A stretch of DNA of 64,000 nt from Lachnospiraceae bacterium (GCA_009911035.1 QXWO01000005.1:124001-188000), one strand, 5' to 3'. Positions 35,948-45,826 are shown, numbered from the stretch's first letter. Program-made: numbers and translations. Notes: generated by a model from the sequence alone, not told the origin.

Positions 35948-37672
35948 TTATTGTAACCTGAACTTTGCTACCTCCTCATTTAATTGGCCTGAAACTGCCA
36001 TATTTGCATCTGCCTGGGTGCTGATGTCCCGCATGCTTACCGTCAGTTCCGTTGACCTCTCTGCCACATTTACGACACCTTTGGCATTATCTTCCATCAC
36101 ATCATTGAGCATGGAAGCAGTTTCCTTAATGCTGTCAATGTTTTCCCTTACCTGTTCGCTTTCCGCTGCAAATTCCTGCATAATGGCAGTCATGCTTTCA
36201 ACGTCTTTCTGGTAATCCCCGCTGGTTTGTAAAAGCTTTTCATATCCGGCCATTGCCACTTCTTTCATAAATTTCAGCATTTGCCCTGCTTCTCTGGAAA
36301 GTTCATCGACTGATTCGGTCACATTTGTGCTGACTGTCCGTATTTCCGCTGCGGCCCTGGCGGAATCTGTTGCCAGCTTGCCTATTTCATCCGCAACAAC
36401 AGCAAATCCCCTTCCTGCTTCTCCCGCTCTGGCCGCCTCTATACTTGCATTCAGGGCCAGCAGATTGGTCTGACTGGTAATGCTGATGATATTGGCAGTC
36501 AGTCCTCCAATCTCCTGGACAGCTTTTGATTTCTCTATTTTTTCATTGACAGAAGCAATCATATGCTCTGCCTGCTCCCTGGCATTTTTCTGGCTTATGA
36601 CAGCTGCCTCATATACTTCCTTTGCCTTCTCATGAATTGCTCTCGAGGATTCCTTTTCACTGTTTGCCTTATGGGAAATCGTCTCAATGGTATGATATAT
36701 TTCTTCAATAGCGGCGTGGACCTGTCCCAGAGAGCTGCTGGTCTCCTCCATTGCCGCACTCATCTGCTCCATAGTTGCTGACACATCTGTTATGCTGCCT
36801 TCTGCATTATACAGGTTCTTTACAATGTGCTCCGATGACTTGGCAAGGTTTTGGGAATTTCCTGCAATATTCAGCATGATCTGCCTGATAAACTCCAGCA
36901 GTGCATTCACGTTATCCGCAATTAGTTCCATCTCATCTCCGGTCCTGACCTCCAGCTTCTGGGTGAGATCTCCTTTATTATGGACAAGCTCATATATCTT
37001 CTTATCTACAGTGCGCAGACTTCTTATGATCCCTCCCACAATAATGTTCAGACAAATGATGGATACTACAAGACAGATACCTCCCAGACCAATCACCCAG
37101 CCTCTTGCCTCATTTAAGGCGGACACCACATGGGCCGCATTGTAATCGCACCCAAGAACTGCCACTACCCTTCCGCTGCTGTTCACAACAGGCTGATAGA
37201 CAGAAACAAGGTCACCATCCTCTGTACGGTCAATGTAGTCCTGCATATACTCCTTTCCCTGAAAAACCTCTCTAAGCTCTTCATAGGAGACTTCAAACAC
37301 TTCCCCCGGTCTGGACTGGTTACTGGTTTCGTCTGTGTCCACGCCAAAATATACCTGTTTTCCGTCTGTATACAGGGTGTACATAAAGGCCACTCCGCAG
37401 TCCTCTTTCAGCTCCCGCATCTGGGATAGAAGTTTCTGGTATTCTTCCTGTGTTTCGCTGCCTGGCCCTATCAGTTCCACTGCATCCCCATCTAACTGCT
37501 TCACGGCAAGGACCGCCGCCATGTCTGCCTGTTCCAGCCCTAACTGTACCATGGATTCTTCCATGTGCCGGAAAATACATATCCCCATGACCAGACATAC
37601 TGCAATGATCAGCAGACTTGACGGCAGCAGAATTTTTATTTTAACCCCAGCCCTTCTTGTTTTTTGTTTCAC
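35948..37672 (-). CDS. Methyl-accepting chemotaxis protein
   Basis: This 574-residue chemoreceptor has a transmembrane helix at about residues 12-33, an extracytoplasmic Cache-like sensor (about 35-180) and a second helix at about 185-208. A HAMP domain and a long coiled-coil signalling domain follow, with the hairpin tip [44 protein letters not shown] in the expected place (broken here only by length: the key residues are the E-A-A-R-A-G-E run). The start is a GTG at 37672 with GGGAGG 9 bases upstream. It fits with the flagellin gene elsewhere in the window. Confidence 0.93.
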   Translation of the reverse strand: MKQKTRRAGVKIKILLPSSLLIIAVCLVMGICIFRHMEESMVQLGLEQADMAAVLAVKQLDGDAVELIGPGSETQEEYQKLLSQMRELKEDCGVAFMYTLYTDGKQVYFGVDTDETSNQSRPGEVFEVSYEELREVFQGKEYMQDYIDRTEDGDLVSVYQPVVNSSGRVVAVLGCDYNAAHVVSALNEARGWVIGLGGICLVVSIICLNIIVGGIIRSLRTVDKKIYELVHNKGDLTQKLEVRTGDEMELIADNVNALLEFIRQIMLNIAGNSQNLAKSSEHIVKNLYNAEGSITDVSATMEQMSAAMEETSSSLGQVHAAIEEIYHTIETISHKANSEKESSRAIHEKAKEVYEAAVISQKNAREQAEHMIASVNEKIEKSKAVQEIGGLTANIISITSQTNLLALNASIEAARAGEAGRGFAVVADEIGKLATDSARAAAEIRTVSTNVTESVDELSREAGQMLKFMKEVAMAGYEKLLQTSGDYQKDVESMTAIMQEFAAESEQVRENIDSIKETASMLNDVMEDNAKGVVNVAERSTELTVSMRDISTQADANMAVSGQLNEEVAKFRLQ

Positions 37673-37714
37673 AAAGACCACCCTCCCTGATAACCGTCTC
37701 CCCGTTATTTTGTT

Positions 37715-38965
37715 TTATTCCAGAGTATAGCTGTTTAAATACTTCTCCTGCTCCGGTGTAAGCACATCAATCTTTTTGCCAAGAAATGCCAGCTTTCTCT
37801 TGGCCACATCCTGATCAACTGCTCTTGGCACATCAATCAGTTTTTCCTCCAGTTCGCTGCCATGCTCCACCAGATATTTTGCAGACAATGCCTGAATAGC
37901 AAAACTCATATCCATGATTTCTGCTGGATGTCCGTCTCCGGCCGCCAGATTTACCAGACGCCCTTCTGCCAGAACGAAAATCCACTGCCCGGTGGGTAGC
38001 TTGTAGCCCATTATGTTTTTCCTCTGCTCTCTGGTTTCCACCGCGATCTCCCGAAGCCCTGCCATATCGATTTCACAGTCAAAATGGCCTGCGTTGCACA
38101 GGATTGCCCCGTCTTTCATGACTTTGAAATCTTCCTCATCAATTACCTTGTCACATCCCGTTACAGTTACGAAGAAGTCTCCCACCTTCGCAGCTTCGTT
38201 CATGGGCATTACGTCAAATCCGTCCATAACAGCTTCAATAGCCTTGATAGGGTCGATTTCCGTTACGATTACCCTGGCGCCCAATCCTTTGGCTCTCATG
38301 GCAGTGCCTTTACCGCACCATCCGTATCCAGCCACTACGACAATTTTGCCGGCCACAATTAGATTCGTGGTTCTGTTAATGCCATCCCATACAGACTGCC
38401 CGGTTCCATAGCGGTTATCGAATAAATGCTTGCAGTCTGCATTATTGACGCGTACCATGGGGAATTTCAACTCCCCTGCCCGATTCATGGCTTCCAGACG
38501 GATAATACCTGTAGTGGTTTCCTCACAGCCTCCGATAATGGCAGGTATCAGCTCCGGCATCTGGGTGTGGACCATATTCACCAGATCTCCACCGTCATCA
38601 ATAATAATATTGGGACCTGCCTCCAGCACGTGGCGGATATGGGTATGATACTCTTCCGGGGTACAGTCATACCATGCGTGTACCTCAAGCCCTGCTTTCA
38701 CCAGCGCTGCCGCCACATCGTCCTGGGTAGATAAGGGGTTGGAGCCTGTGACAAACATCTGTGCGCCCCCTGCCTTTAATACCAGACACAGATAAGCTGT
38801 TTTTGCTTCCAGATGAACGGAAAGGGCAATTTTCTTTCCTTCGAAAGGTTTGGTTTTGCCGAACTCTTCTTCCAGTGTACGCAAAAGGTCGCAGTTTCTT
38901 TTCACCCACTCAATCTTACGCTCACCGGATTCGGCTAAATTAATGTCTCTGATTTCACTGTTCAT
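37715..38965 (-). CDS. ahcY: Adenosylhomocysteinase, short C-terminal type (possible S-inosylhomocysteine hydrolase)
   Basis: This 416-residue NAD-dependent hydrolase splits S-adenosyl- or S-inosylhomocysteine. Conserved sites are SVHLEAKTA, DDGGDLVNMV, the VNNADCKHLFDN lysine, the NAD loop VAGYGWCGKGTA and CNAGHFDCEI. The C-terminus stops at YLNSYTLE and lacks the long Lys-Tyr tail of eukaryotic and proteobacterial enzymes, as in archaeal and Thermotoga forms. The start at 38965 follows GGAGG. A TATAAT-like box lies at 39013-39018. The upstream SAH/MTA deaminase gene suggests the true substrate may be S-inosylhomocysteine. Confidence 0.92.
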   Translation of the reverse strand: MNSEIRDINLAESGERKIEWVKRNCDLLRTLEEEFGKTKPFEGKKIALSVHLEAKTAYLCLVLKAGGAQMFVTGSNPLSTQDDVAAALVKAGLEVHAWYDCTPEEYHTHIRHVLEAGPNIIIDDGGDLVNMVHTQMPELIPAIIGGCEETTTGIIRLEAMNRAGELKFPMVRVNNADCKHLFDNRYGTGQSVWDGINRTTNLIVAGKIVVVAGYGWCGKGTAMRAKGLGARVIVTEIDPIKAIEAVMDGFDVMPMNEAAKVGDFFVTVTGCDKVIDEEDFKVMKDGAILCNAGHFDCEIDMAGLREIAVETREQRKNIMGYKLPTGQWIFVLAEGRLVNLAAGDGHPAEIMDMSFAIQALSAKYLVEHGSELEEKLIDVPRAVDQDVAKRKLAFLGKKIDVLTPEQEKYLNSYTLE

Positions 38966-39070
38966 TTTCGTTTCCTCCAATTAAAATGATAAGAATTTTC
39001 AGCCGAATTTTTATTATAGTGATGGTCGTCTGTCCTATCATCACTTTTAATAAAAAACAGGAAAGCCTGC

Positions 39071-40372
39071 TTAATATTCCTTTTTATCCAGTTCCATACG
39101 CACGATGATTTCGTTTATCTTCTGATATACCAGCTCCTCATCCAGTGTCAGCACTTTCCGGTTCTCCATAGTCACTTTTCCGTCAATTATGACCATCTCC
39201 ACTTCGGAACCGTTTGCCGAGTAGGAAAGCCCTGCAATCAGATTATTCCTAGGTGTTAAGGACGGGGTTTTCAAATCAAGAATGGCAATATCCGCCTTCT
39301 TTCCAACCTCAAGTGAGCCTGTCTCTTTCGCAAGCCCTAAGGCTTTTGCCCCGTTTATGGTGGCAATGCGCAGGCCCTCCCTTGCACTGACGCACTGGGG
39401 AGTCCTGTTAACGCCCTTATGGATCAAAGTAAGAAGGTTAAGTTCGTGGAACAGGTTCAGGCTGTTGTTGCTGGCCGCACCGTCTGTTCCCAGACATACA
39501 TTTATTCCCTTTTCCATCATCCGGGGAACCGGGGCAAAGCCGTTGCCCAGCTTCATGTTGCTGGCAGGGTTCGTTACAACGCTGACATTTTTCTCTTTTA
39601 AAATATCCATGTCGCTTTCCGTGATCTGCACACAGTGGGCGGCAATTGCCGGAACGTCAAACAGTCCGTTTTTATCCGCCATCTCAATAGGGGAACAGCC
39701 GTATTTTTCTTTGATCTGCTGTATCTCGCTCTCACTTTCAGACAGATGCACATGAATGCCCATATGGTTCTTTTTTGCCTCTTCGGAAACAATACGCATA
39801 TAGGCGTCATCGCAGGTATAAGGTGCGTGGGGCCCCAGCATAAAGGTAAGTCTGTCACAGTCTTTCGCCGCATCCCTTTCCTCGTAGGCCTGACTTAAGC
39901 GCATCTGTCCGGCTTCATTGTCGCCTTCTCCCACCAGTCCTCTGGATATCACCGCCCGCATACCGGACTCTCTTACCGCTCTGGTGGTCTGGTGAATATT
40001 CATCTGCATGTCGTTAAAGCAGGTGGTGCCGCTTTTCATCATCTCAATAATTGCAAGGCATGCGCCCCAGTAGGTATCTTCATCGGTCATTTTCTGCTCA
40101 ATAGGGTCAATAGATCCAAACAGCCAGTCCATAAAGCTTAGATCATCAGCCACATTTCTCATAAAGGACATATAAGAATGGGTATGGCAGTTAATAAGCC
40201 CCGGTATGGCAAGCCTGTCTTTTCCGTCAATGACCTTCTCCTCCATAAACCCTTCCGGTTTCCGGCCGATAGCTGCGATCCGGCTCCCTTCAATATAAAT
40301 ATCCGTTTCCTTTACTACATCCTTTTCCCCTTCCGGCAGCACTGCCAGAATATTTTTCAGTACGATTCCCAT
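39071..40372 (-). CDS. mtaD: 5'-methylthioadenosine / S-adenosylhomocysteine deaminase
   Basis: This 433-residue amidohydrolase deaminates the adenine ring of SAH, MTA or related nucleosides. Metal-site motifs are GLINCHTHSYMS, HVHLSES, AAHCVQITESD and LGTDGAASNNSLN, in the order typical of the MtaD/TrzN group. It lies 15 bases after the 2-hydroxyacid dehydrogenase gene and about 105 bases before ahcY. This places SAH breakdown functions together. GGAGG precedes the ATG. Confidence 0.9.
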   Translation of the reverse strand: MGIVLKNILAVLPEGEKDVVKETDIYIEGSRIAAIGRKPEGFMEEKVIDGKDRLAIPGLINCHTHSYMSFMRNVADDLSFMDWLFGSIDPIEQKMTDEDTYWGACLAIIEMMKSGTTCFNDMQMNIHQTTRAVRESGMRAVISRGLVGEGDNEAGQMRLSQAYEERDAAKDCDRLTFMLGPHAPYTCDDAYMRIVSEEAKKNHMGIHVHLSESESEIQQIKEKYGCSPIEMADKNGLFDVPAIAAHCVQITESDMDILKEKNVSVVTNPASNMKLGNGFAPVPRMMEKGINVCLGTDGAASNNSLNLFHELNLLTLIHKGVNRTPQCVSAREGLRIATINGAKALGLAKETGSLEVGKKADIAILDLKTPSLTPRNNLIAGLSYSANGSEVEMVIIDGKVTMENRKVLTLDEELVYQKINEIIVRMELDKKEY

Positions 40373-40387
40373 TCTAATCCTCCATTT

Positions 40388-41347
40388 TTATAAATTTACT
40401 ATATTTCTGTCCTCACCTTTCAGAAACGCCTCAATATTCCTACAGGTTTCAGACACACATCTCCCTCTTGCCTCCGTACTTGCCCACGCCAGATGGGGCG
40501 TAATAATGAGTTTATTGCTGTCCTTTATTCTGCTTAAAGGGTTGCTGTCCTTCATTGGCTCCGTTCCTGTCACATCCAGCCCGGCCCCCGCAATATACCC
40601 TTTCGTCAACGCTTCATATAAATCCCCGTCATTGACCACCGGTCCTCTTGCCACATTGATCAAGATAGCGCTTTCCTTCATTTTTTTAAGGGCCTCTATA
40701 TCAATCAGGTTCCTTGTCCTGTCACTTAAAGGGCAGTGAAGGGACAGAAAGTCCGCTTCCTTTAAAAGTGTGTCAAAGTCCACCCGCTCATACTCTGTAC
40801 AGGTACTGGTACCGGAAGCGGAGTAAAAAATAACCCTGCACCCAAATGCCTGGGCGATAGCCGCCGTCTTTTTTCCGATATTGCCCATGCCTGCAATTCC
40901 CCATGTCTTTCCCGCAAGTTCCGTAAAGGGAAGGTCAAAATTGGAAAAACGATCCTGGGCTGCATAAGCGCCGGACTTTACATATTCATCATAATGCCTT
41001 AGCTTTTCAAGGACATAAAAGCAAAGGGCAAATGTATGCTGGGCCACTGCGTCCGTGGAATAATTCACCACATTGGCCACCTTGATCCCCCTGCTTTTGC
41101 AATAAGCCAGGTCTACATTATCATAACCTGTGGCAAATTCACAAATCAGTTTTACATCTGCCGCATCTTTTAAAGTTTCTTCATTCAAGGGCGCCTTGTT
41201 TGCAACAATGATTTCTGCATCCCTCACCTTTTCTTTTACATCTGCTGCCGTAGTGTTGGGATACATCACCGTCTCTCCAAGATTTTTGATCTCGTCCACG
41301 GAAACATCCAGTCCCACACTATTTCTTTCCAATACAACAATTTTCAT
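40388..41347 (-). CDS. D-isomer specific 2-hydroxyacid dehydrogenase
   Basis: This 319-residue NAD(P)-dependent enzyme has the Rossmann motif GIAGMGNIGKKTA, the substrate arginine in ILINVARGPVVNDGDL, the catalytic E in GLDVTGTEPM, and the catalytic histidine in TPHLAWAS. It resembles the glycerate/hydroxypyruvate reductase group, but the substrate cannot be fixed. It heads a likely operon with the SAH/MTA deaminase. A metabolic link between the two is not obvious. Confidence 0.9.
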   Translation of the reverse strand: MKIVVLERNSVGLDVSVDEIKNLGETVMYPNTTAADVKEKVRDAEIIVANKAPLNEETLKDAADVKLICEFATGYDNVDLAYCKSRGIKVANVVNYSTDAVAQHTFALCFYVLEKLRHYDEYVKSGAYAAQDRFSNFDLPFTELAGKTWGIAGMGNIGKKTAAIAQAFGCRVIFYSASGTSTCTEYERVDFDTLLKEADFLSLHCPLSDRTRNLIDIEALKKMKESAILINVARGPVVNDGDLYEALTKGYIAGAGLDVTGTEPMKDSNPLSRIKDSNKLIITPHLAWASTEARGRCVSETCRNIEAFLKGEDRNIVNL

Positions 41348-41514
41348 ATACAGTTTCCTTTACTATTTTACGATAAATCCAATCTATCATTGATTTGATG
41401 CAGCTTGTGCACCCCTGTTTTATTATTATACATAATTTTAACTGTTTTGGACAGAAAAAATTGCGGAAATCACTTTGTATCATATTTTTAGTGTGCAATG
41501 GTTTATAATTCCGC

Positions 41515-41543
41515 TTGACATTTAGATATCAAAATGATATCAT
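41515..41543 (+). promoter_or_regulatory. Promoter with embedded palindromic operator for the SPFH operon
   Basis: TTGACA (41515-41520) and TATCAT (41538-41543) are 17 bases apart. The spacer contains the perfect palindrome GATATC-AAAAT-GATATC (41525-41541), and a further ATATCAAA half-site follows at about 41548-41555. A repressor bound here would block RNA polymerase. Confidence 0.7.
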
Positions 41544-41573
41544 ACAAATATCAAACAAAAGGAGAAAATGATT

Positions 41574-42614
41574 ATGGAAGAAAAAATTTTAGAAAATAAG
41601 AAAAACGGGTTCTCCATGCTGCTGCTTTTTCTGTTCCTGTATCTCGCTGCAATAATCGTTTTAATTTTAGGTACCTTCTGTCTTAATATTGGCATGGGCA
41701 GAATCACATCCTGGGCAGGCACAGCGCTCCTCATTATCGGAATTGCTTATCTTTCCCTTGGATGGATTCCCTTTATGGGGCTTAAGGTAATCAAACCGCA
41801 GGAGGCTCTGGTGCTTACCCTCTTTGGTACTTACATTGGCACCCTTAAGGACGCTGGTTTCTATTTCGTCAATCCCTTCTGTTCCAGCTTCAATCCCGCT
41901 GCACGGACGAAGCTGAACCAGAGCGGGGATGTAGACGGCAGTACACTGGGCCGCCTTGCCATCGGCTCAAAAGGCCCGGAGACTTCCCTTGAAACCGTCA
42001 GCAAAAAAATTTCCCTAAAAGTCATGACCTTAAACAACAACCGCCAGAAGATCAACGACTGTCTGGGAAATCCCATTGAAATAGGCATTGCAGTCATGTG
42101 GAAAGTTACCGACACGGCAAAAGCTGTCTTTAATGTGGACAATTACAAGGAATACCTGTCCCTGCAGTGCGACAGCGCCCTCCGGGATATTGTGCGGATG
42201 TATCCTTATGATGTATCTCCCAATGTTGACACTACCGGAGACGGCTTAGCCGACGAAGGAAGTCTTAGAGGTTCCAGCGAAGTGGTAGCCGGAAGGATCC
42301 GGAATGAGATCCAGAAAAAAGTGGATGAGGCAGGACTTGAGATTCTTGAAGCCCGAATCACTTACCTTGCCTATGCGCCGGAAATTGCTGCTGTCATGCT
42401 CCAGCGCCAGCAGGCATCTGCCATCATAGATGCCCGGAAAATGATTGTAGACGGAGCCGTAGGTATGGTGGAAATGGCTCTTGAACGTCTGAATGAAAAG
42501 GAGATCGTCGCACTGGATGAGGAACGCAAGGCCGCCATGGTGTCCAATCTGTTAGTTGTCCTGTGCGGAAACAAAGATGCCCAGCCCATTGTAAATTCAG
42601 GAAGCTTGTATTGA
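41574..42614 (+). CDS. SPFH/Band 7 domain membrane protein
   Basis: This 346-residue protein has two N-terminal transmembrane helices (about residues 15-42 and 48-68), followed by an SPFH domain that starts [23 protein letters not shown] region with a short charged insertion leads to [41 protein letters not shown], read here only as the typical stomatin helix of that place. Such proteins form membrane microdomain scaffolds. The second ATG is chosen because GGAG is 9 bases upstream; the first, 6 bases earlier, is too close. It is followed directly by an Arc-like gene and a YbjQ-like gene. Confidence 0.88.
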   Translation: MEEKILENKKNGFSMLLLFLFLYLAAIIVLILGTFCLNIGMGRITSWAGTALLIIGIAYLSLGWIPFMGLKVIKPQEALVLTLFGTYIGTLKDAGFYFVNPFCSSFNPAARTKLNQSGDVDGSTLGRLAIGSKGPETSLETVSKKISLKVMTLNNNRQKINDCLGNPIEIGIAVMWKVTDTAKAVFNVDNYKEYLSLQCDSALRDIVRMYPYDVSPNVDTTGDGLADEGSLRGSSEVVAGRIRNEIQKKVDEAGLEILEARITYLAYAPEIAAVMLQRQQASAIIDARKMIVDGAVGMVEMALERLNEKEIVALDEERKAAMVSNLLVVLCGNKDAQPIVNSGSLY

Positions 42615-42615
42615 T

Positions 42616-42816
42616 ATGACCGATAACGCCAAAAAACAAATACCCTTACGGCTTTCGCCGAAACTTTATAATGCTATTGCCGCATGGGCAGAGGATGATT
42701 TCCGCTCTGTCAATGGACAGATAGAATATTTGCTGACAGAATGTGTCAGACAGCGGAAAAAGAATGGGAAACCGGTCCCCAGTGAATTTGACATTCCCCC
42801 GGAACTGGATATTTAA
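42616..42816 (+). CDS. Small Arc-like ribbon-helix-helix protein
   Basis: This 66-residue protein contains [20 protein letters not shown] and then [19 protein letters not shown], the strand-helix-helix pattern of Arc/MetJ-type DNA-binding proteins. It starts 1 base after the SPFH stop codon, so it is translationally coupled. It may bind the palindrome in the operon promoter, or it may be a non-toxin adaptor of the SPFH protein. It is small but clearly coding by motif and spacing. Confidence 0.82.
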   Translation: MTDNAKKQIPLRLSPKLYNAIAAWAEDDFRSVNGQIEYLLTECVRQRKKNGKPVPSEFDIPPELDI

Positions 42817-42924
42817 CCTCTGCACCGGCTTATTACAACCAACACCACCACACTTTATGAGACAAATTATTTGGGCCTATTCCCACATGGGAAGGGCCCA
42901 TGCAGGAAAGGCATAGGTATAAAA

Positions 42925-43236
42925 ATGATTCTTGTAAACACAGATTACATTAACGGAAAAGAACTGGAAATGCTGGGACTGGTAAAAGGGAGCACCATCC
43001 AGTCAAAGAACATCGGCCGGGATATCACCCAGGGATTTAAAACCATCGTAGGCGGTGAGCTGAAAGCCTATACCGAAATGATGAACGAAGCCAGGGAACT
43101 GGCAACGAAACGTATGATAGAAGAGGCGGAACATCTCCATGCCGACGCAATTGTCAACGTCCGCTATGCTTCCTCCGCTGTTATGCAGGGAGCCGCAGAA
43201 GTTATGGCATACGGCACTGCCGTAAAATTTTTATAA
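42925..43236 (+). CDS. YbjQ/UPF0145-family protein
   Basis: This 103-residue protein has the YbjQ pattern: GLVKGSTIQSKNIGRDI, an ELKAYTEMMNEARELATKRMIEEA helix seen in part, and HADAIVNVRYASSAVM. The family forms a pentameric ring and is called a heavy-metal-binding domain, with unproven function. An upstream nested hairpin (GGGCC/GGCCC with TTCCC/GGGAA, 42873-42899) lies between the Arc-like gene and the start at 42925. The ribosome site is weak. It ends the SPFH operon, just before the trp promoter. Confidence 0.85.
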   Translation: MILVNTDYINGKELEMLGLVKGSTIQSKNIGRDITQGFKTIVGGELKAYTEMMNEARELATKRMIEEAEHLHADAIVNVRYASSAVMQGAAEVMAYGTAVKFL

Positions 43237-43249
43237 TTAAAATTAATAG

Positions 43250-43278
43250 TTGACAACACACAACCCCTGCGCTATGAT
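43250..43278 (+). promoter_or_regulatory. Promoter of T-box-trpBA
   Basis: TTGACA (43250-43255), a 17-base spacer and TATGAT (43273-43278) are seen, 13 bases after the YbjQ-like stop. The transcript would start inside the repeat copy at 43280-43317. Confidence 0.75.
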
Positions 43279-43279
43279 A

Positions 43280-43317
43280 AACAAACACAGCCGTGCTATG
43301 TGAGCCAGCTTATTGTT
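43280..43317 (+). repeat. Terminator-linked repeat family, diverged copy 4
   Basis: It runs AACAAACACAGCCGTGC to GAGCCAGCTTATTGTT on the plus strand. Both ends match the family, but the core differs (GCTATGTGAG). It is not next to a terminator and covers the predicted trp transcript start. Confidence 0.65.
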
Positions 43318-43359
43318 CTGACAGATGTCCGGTTTTACCAGAGATTCTATGTAAAAACT

Positions 43360-43664
43360 TAATAATACCGAAACCGTTGAGGCGGAGATAAAGGTGATGA
43401 TGCTCCTACAGAGAGCCTGGTGTTGCTGAGAACAGGCGGAAAACAAGTCATCAAATGGACCGCTGAGGGTGCAGTCAACATATTATATGAAATAGTTTTA
43501 GAGCATATTTTATAAGTATTCTGCAACGTAAGACACACGTCAGTTGTCAGGGATATGATGGTATCCTGTTAAGCGTACAGCCTAAGGCTGTAAACCAAGG
43601 TGGCACCGCGGATAGTTAATATTCGTCCTTGGCAGAAGATAAACTTCTGCCAGGGGCGTTTTTT
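43360..43664 (+). promoter_or_regulatory. T-box riboswitch, tryptophan-specific
   Basis: The leader has a Stem I region (GCGG...CCGC base, AGAGAGCCTGG and GCTGAGAACAGGC distal parts), with specifier TGG (Trp) at 43456-43458 followed by A. The T-box core AAGGTGGCACCGCG is at 43597-43610. The terminator stem CCTTGGCAGAAG / CTTCTGCCAGGG and GCGTTTTTT (43627-43664) follow. Uncharged tRNA-Trp would favour the antiterminator and switch on trpB-trpA. Confidence 0.93.
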
Positions 43665-43665
43665 A

Positions 43666-43705
43666 TTACAATAAGCTGTCTCGCGGAGCGTGGCAGCGTT
43701 TGTTA
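43666..43705 (+). repeat. Terminator-linked repeat, copy 5
   Basis: On the plus strand it starts TTACAATAAGCTGTCTCGCG and ends GGCAGCGTTTGTTA. It directly follows the U-tract of the T-box terminator and therefore lies in the readthrough part of the trpBA mRNA, about 80 bases before trpB. Confidence 0.88.
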
Positions 43706-43782
43706 CCATAAACCGGCTCACAAAATAGGACGGCGTATCCGTTGTTCTTTAAAAATTCACACGAAAGGAAGCAGATAAAACC

Positions 43783-44988
43783 ATGGAAAATTCATTTATG
43801 CCAAACTCAAAGGGGCGCTTCGGCGCCCACGGCGGACAGTATATCCCTGAAATTCTCATGAATGCCGTAATAGAGCTGGAAGAAGCTTACAACCATTACA
43901 AAGAAGATCCGGAATTTAACCGTGAACTGACCGCTCTGTCAAACGAATATGCAGGCCGCCCAAGCCGTCTGTATTATGCTGAAAAAATGACGAAAGATTT
44001 AGGCGGTCCGAAAATTTATTTAAAAAGAGAAGACCTAAACCACACCGGCTCCCACAAAATCAATAATGTCTTAGGACAGGCCCTTCTTGCCAAAAAGATG
44101 GGTAAAACCAGACTAATTGCCGAAACCGGAGCCGGTCAGCACGGCGTTGCCTCTGCCACCGCCGCCGCATTGCTGGGCATGGAATGTGTTGTTTTTATGG
44201 GAGAGGAAGATACCATAAGACAGGCTCTTAATGTTTACCGGATGCGCCTGTTAGGCGCCAAGGTCGTTTCCGTCAAAACAGGGACTGCCACCTTAAAGGA
44301 TGCTGTATCGGAAGCTATGCGGGAGTGGACCAGCCGGATCGACGATACCCACTACTGCCTTGGTTCCGTCATGGGCCCCCATCCCTTCCCTACCATCGTA
44401 CGAGATTTCCAGTCTGTCATTTCCCGTGAAATCAGACAGCAGGTTATGGAAAAGGAAGGACGGCTCCCGGATGTGGTAATGGCATGTGTGGGCGGCGGCA
44501 GTAACGCCATGGGAACCTTCTATCACTTTATTGAAGACAAAAATGTGGAACTGATTGGCTGTGAAGCCGCCGGACGGGGAATTGACACCTTTGAAACCGC
44601 CGCCACCATCAGCACCGGACGGCCTGGTATCTTCCATGGCATGAAGTCCTACTTCTGTCAGGACAAATACGGCCAGATTGCACCCGTTTACTCAATCTCC
44701 GCAGGACTGGACTATCCCGGCATCGGCCCGGAACATGCATGGCTTCACGACACAGGCCGGGCAAAATATGTTCCCGTCACAGATGATGAAGCGGTGAATG
44801 CCTTTGAATACCTTTCCCGTACAGAGGGCATCATCCCGGCTATTGAAAGTGCCCATGCCATCGCCCATGCCCTGAAAATCGCACCCAAATATTCCAAAGA
44901 CCAGATTATCGTCATCACCATTTCCGGGCGTGGAGACAAAGACTGCGCTGCTATCGCCCGCTACAGAGGGGAGGATATCCATGAATAA
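43783..44988 (+). CDS. trpB: Tryptophan synthase beta subunit
   Basis: This 401-residue PLP enzyme condenses indole with serine. The PLP lysine is K92 in [10 protein letters not shown]. The phosphate-binding glycine loop is [10 protein letters not shown], and the catalytic E of ETGAGQHGV is present. It has the normal length of TrpB1. An AAAGGAAG site precedes the ATG. It overlaps trpA by 8 bases and is controlled by the upstream T-box. No trpEGDCF genes are present beside it. Confidence 0.97.
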   Translation: MENSFMPNSKGRFGAHGGQYIPEILMNAVIELEEAYNHYKEDPEFNRELTALSNEYAGRPSRLYYAEKMTKDLGGPKIYLKREDLNHTGSHKINNVLGQALLAKKMGKTRLIAETGAGQHGVASATAAALLGMECVVFMGEEDTIRQALNVYRMRLLGAKVVSVKTGTATLKDAVSEAMREWTSRIDDTHYCLGSVMGPHPFPTIVRDFQSVISREIRQQVMEKEGRLPDVVMACVGGGSNAMGTFYHFIEDKNVELIGCEAAGRGIDTFETAATISTGRPGIFHGMKSYFCQDKYGQIAPVYSISAGLDYPGIGPEHAWLHDTGRAKYVPVTDDEAVNAFEYLSRTEGIIPAIESAHAIAHALKIAPKYSKDQIIVITISGRGDKDCAAIARYRGEDIHE

Positions 44989-45778
44989 AACACATAAAAT
45001 AGCAGATGCCTTTGCGGCAGGCAAAGCCTTCATTCCATTTATCACCTGCGGGGATCCGGATTTGGAAACCACGAAGGAAATTATCCGTAGCATGGCTGCA
45101 AACGGCGCTGACTTAATTGAACTGGGAATTCCCTTTTCCGACCCCACTGCAGAAGGTCCAATCCTCCAGAGTGCCAGCCTGCGCGCCCTAAAGGGCGGCG
45201 TCACCACCGACAAAATATTCCAGATGGTAAGGGAATTGCGGGAAGATGCCTGCGCTCCTGTAAACCTGCCCATGGTATTTTTGACCTATGCTAATGTAAT
45301 CTTTTCTTACGATGCGGAAAAGTTTATCCGTAGCTGTTCAGAAATCGGGATAAACGGGCTGATCATTCCGGACCTGCCCTTTGAGGAAAAAGGAGAATTT
45401 AGCGATATCTGCCAGAAATACGATGTGGCCCTTATTTCTCTGATTGCCCCCACCTCCGCAAACCGGACTGCCATGATTGCCCGAACAGCACAAGGTTTTG
45501 TTTATATTGTATCCAGCCTGGGAGTATCCGGCACTGACACCAAATCCGATACTGATATTTCTTCCCTTGTAGAGCTGGTGCGGGAAAACACATCCCTTCC
45601 CTGTGCAGCAGGTCCCAGCGTTTCGACCCCTGGACAGGCGGCCATGCTGGCCCAACATGCGGACGGCATTATGACAGACGCCGCCATCATAAAATTAATT
45701 GAAAAGCATGGAAGGGACGCTGCCGCTCCGGTAGGCGAATATGTAAAAAGTATGAAAGAGGCCCTGCTGTGTGTCTGA
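44981..45778 (+). CDS. trpA: Tryptophan synthase alpha subunit
   Basis: This 265-residue TIM-barrel enzyme splits indole-3-glycerol phosphate and channels indole to TrpB. Catalytic E and D are in [17 protein letters not shown]. The closing motif [10 protein letters not shown] and the phosphate loop near [10 protein letters not shown] are present. Its ATG overlaps the trpB stop region, giving coupled translation and equal subunits. A repeat of the terminator-linked family begins 2 bases after the stop. Confidence 0.96.
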   Translation: MNKTHKIADAFAAGKAFIPFITCGDPDLETTKEIIRSMAANGADLIELGIPFSDPTAEGPILQSASLRALKGGVTTDKIFQMVRELREDACAPVNLPMVFLTYANVIFSYDAEKFIRSCSEIGINGLIIPDLPFEEKGEFSDICQKYDVALISLIAPTSANRTAMIARTAQGFVYIVSSLGVSGTDTKSDTDISSLVELVRENTSLPCAAGPSVSTPGQAAMLAQHADGIMTDAAIIKLIEKHGRDAAAPVGEYVKSMKEALLCV

Positions 45779-45780
45779 CA

Positions 45781-45819
45781 AACAAACGCCGACACGCTTC
45801 GCGAATCGGCTTATTGTAA
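45781..45819 (-). repeat. Terminator-linked repeat, copy 6
   Basis: On the minus strand it starts TTACAATAAGCCGATTCGCG and ends CGGCGTTTGTT. It lies 7 bases past the hairpin that ends pgi, and 2 bases after the convergent trpA stop. Confidence 0.85.
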
Positions 45820-45826
45820 TTAAATA

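Noticed and set aside
39018-39045. AGTGATG / CATCACT hairpin between the deaminase and ahcY as a terminator
   Set aside because: There is no U-tract on the strand that carries the genes, and it overlaps a possible ahcY -10 box.
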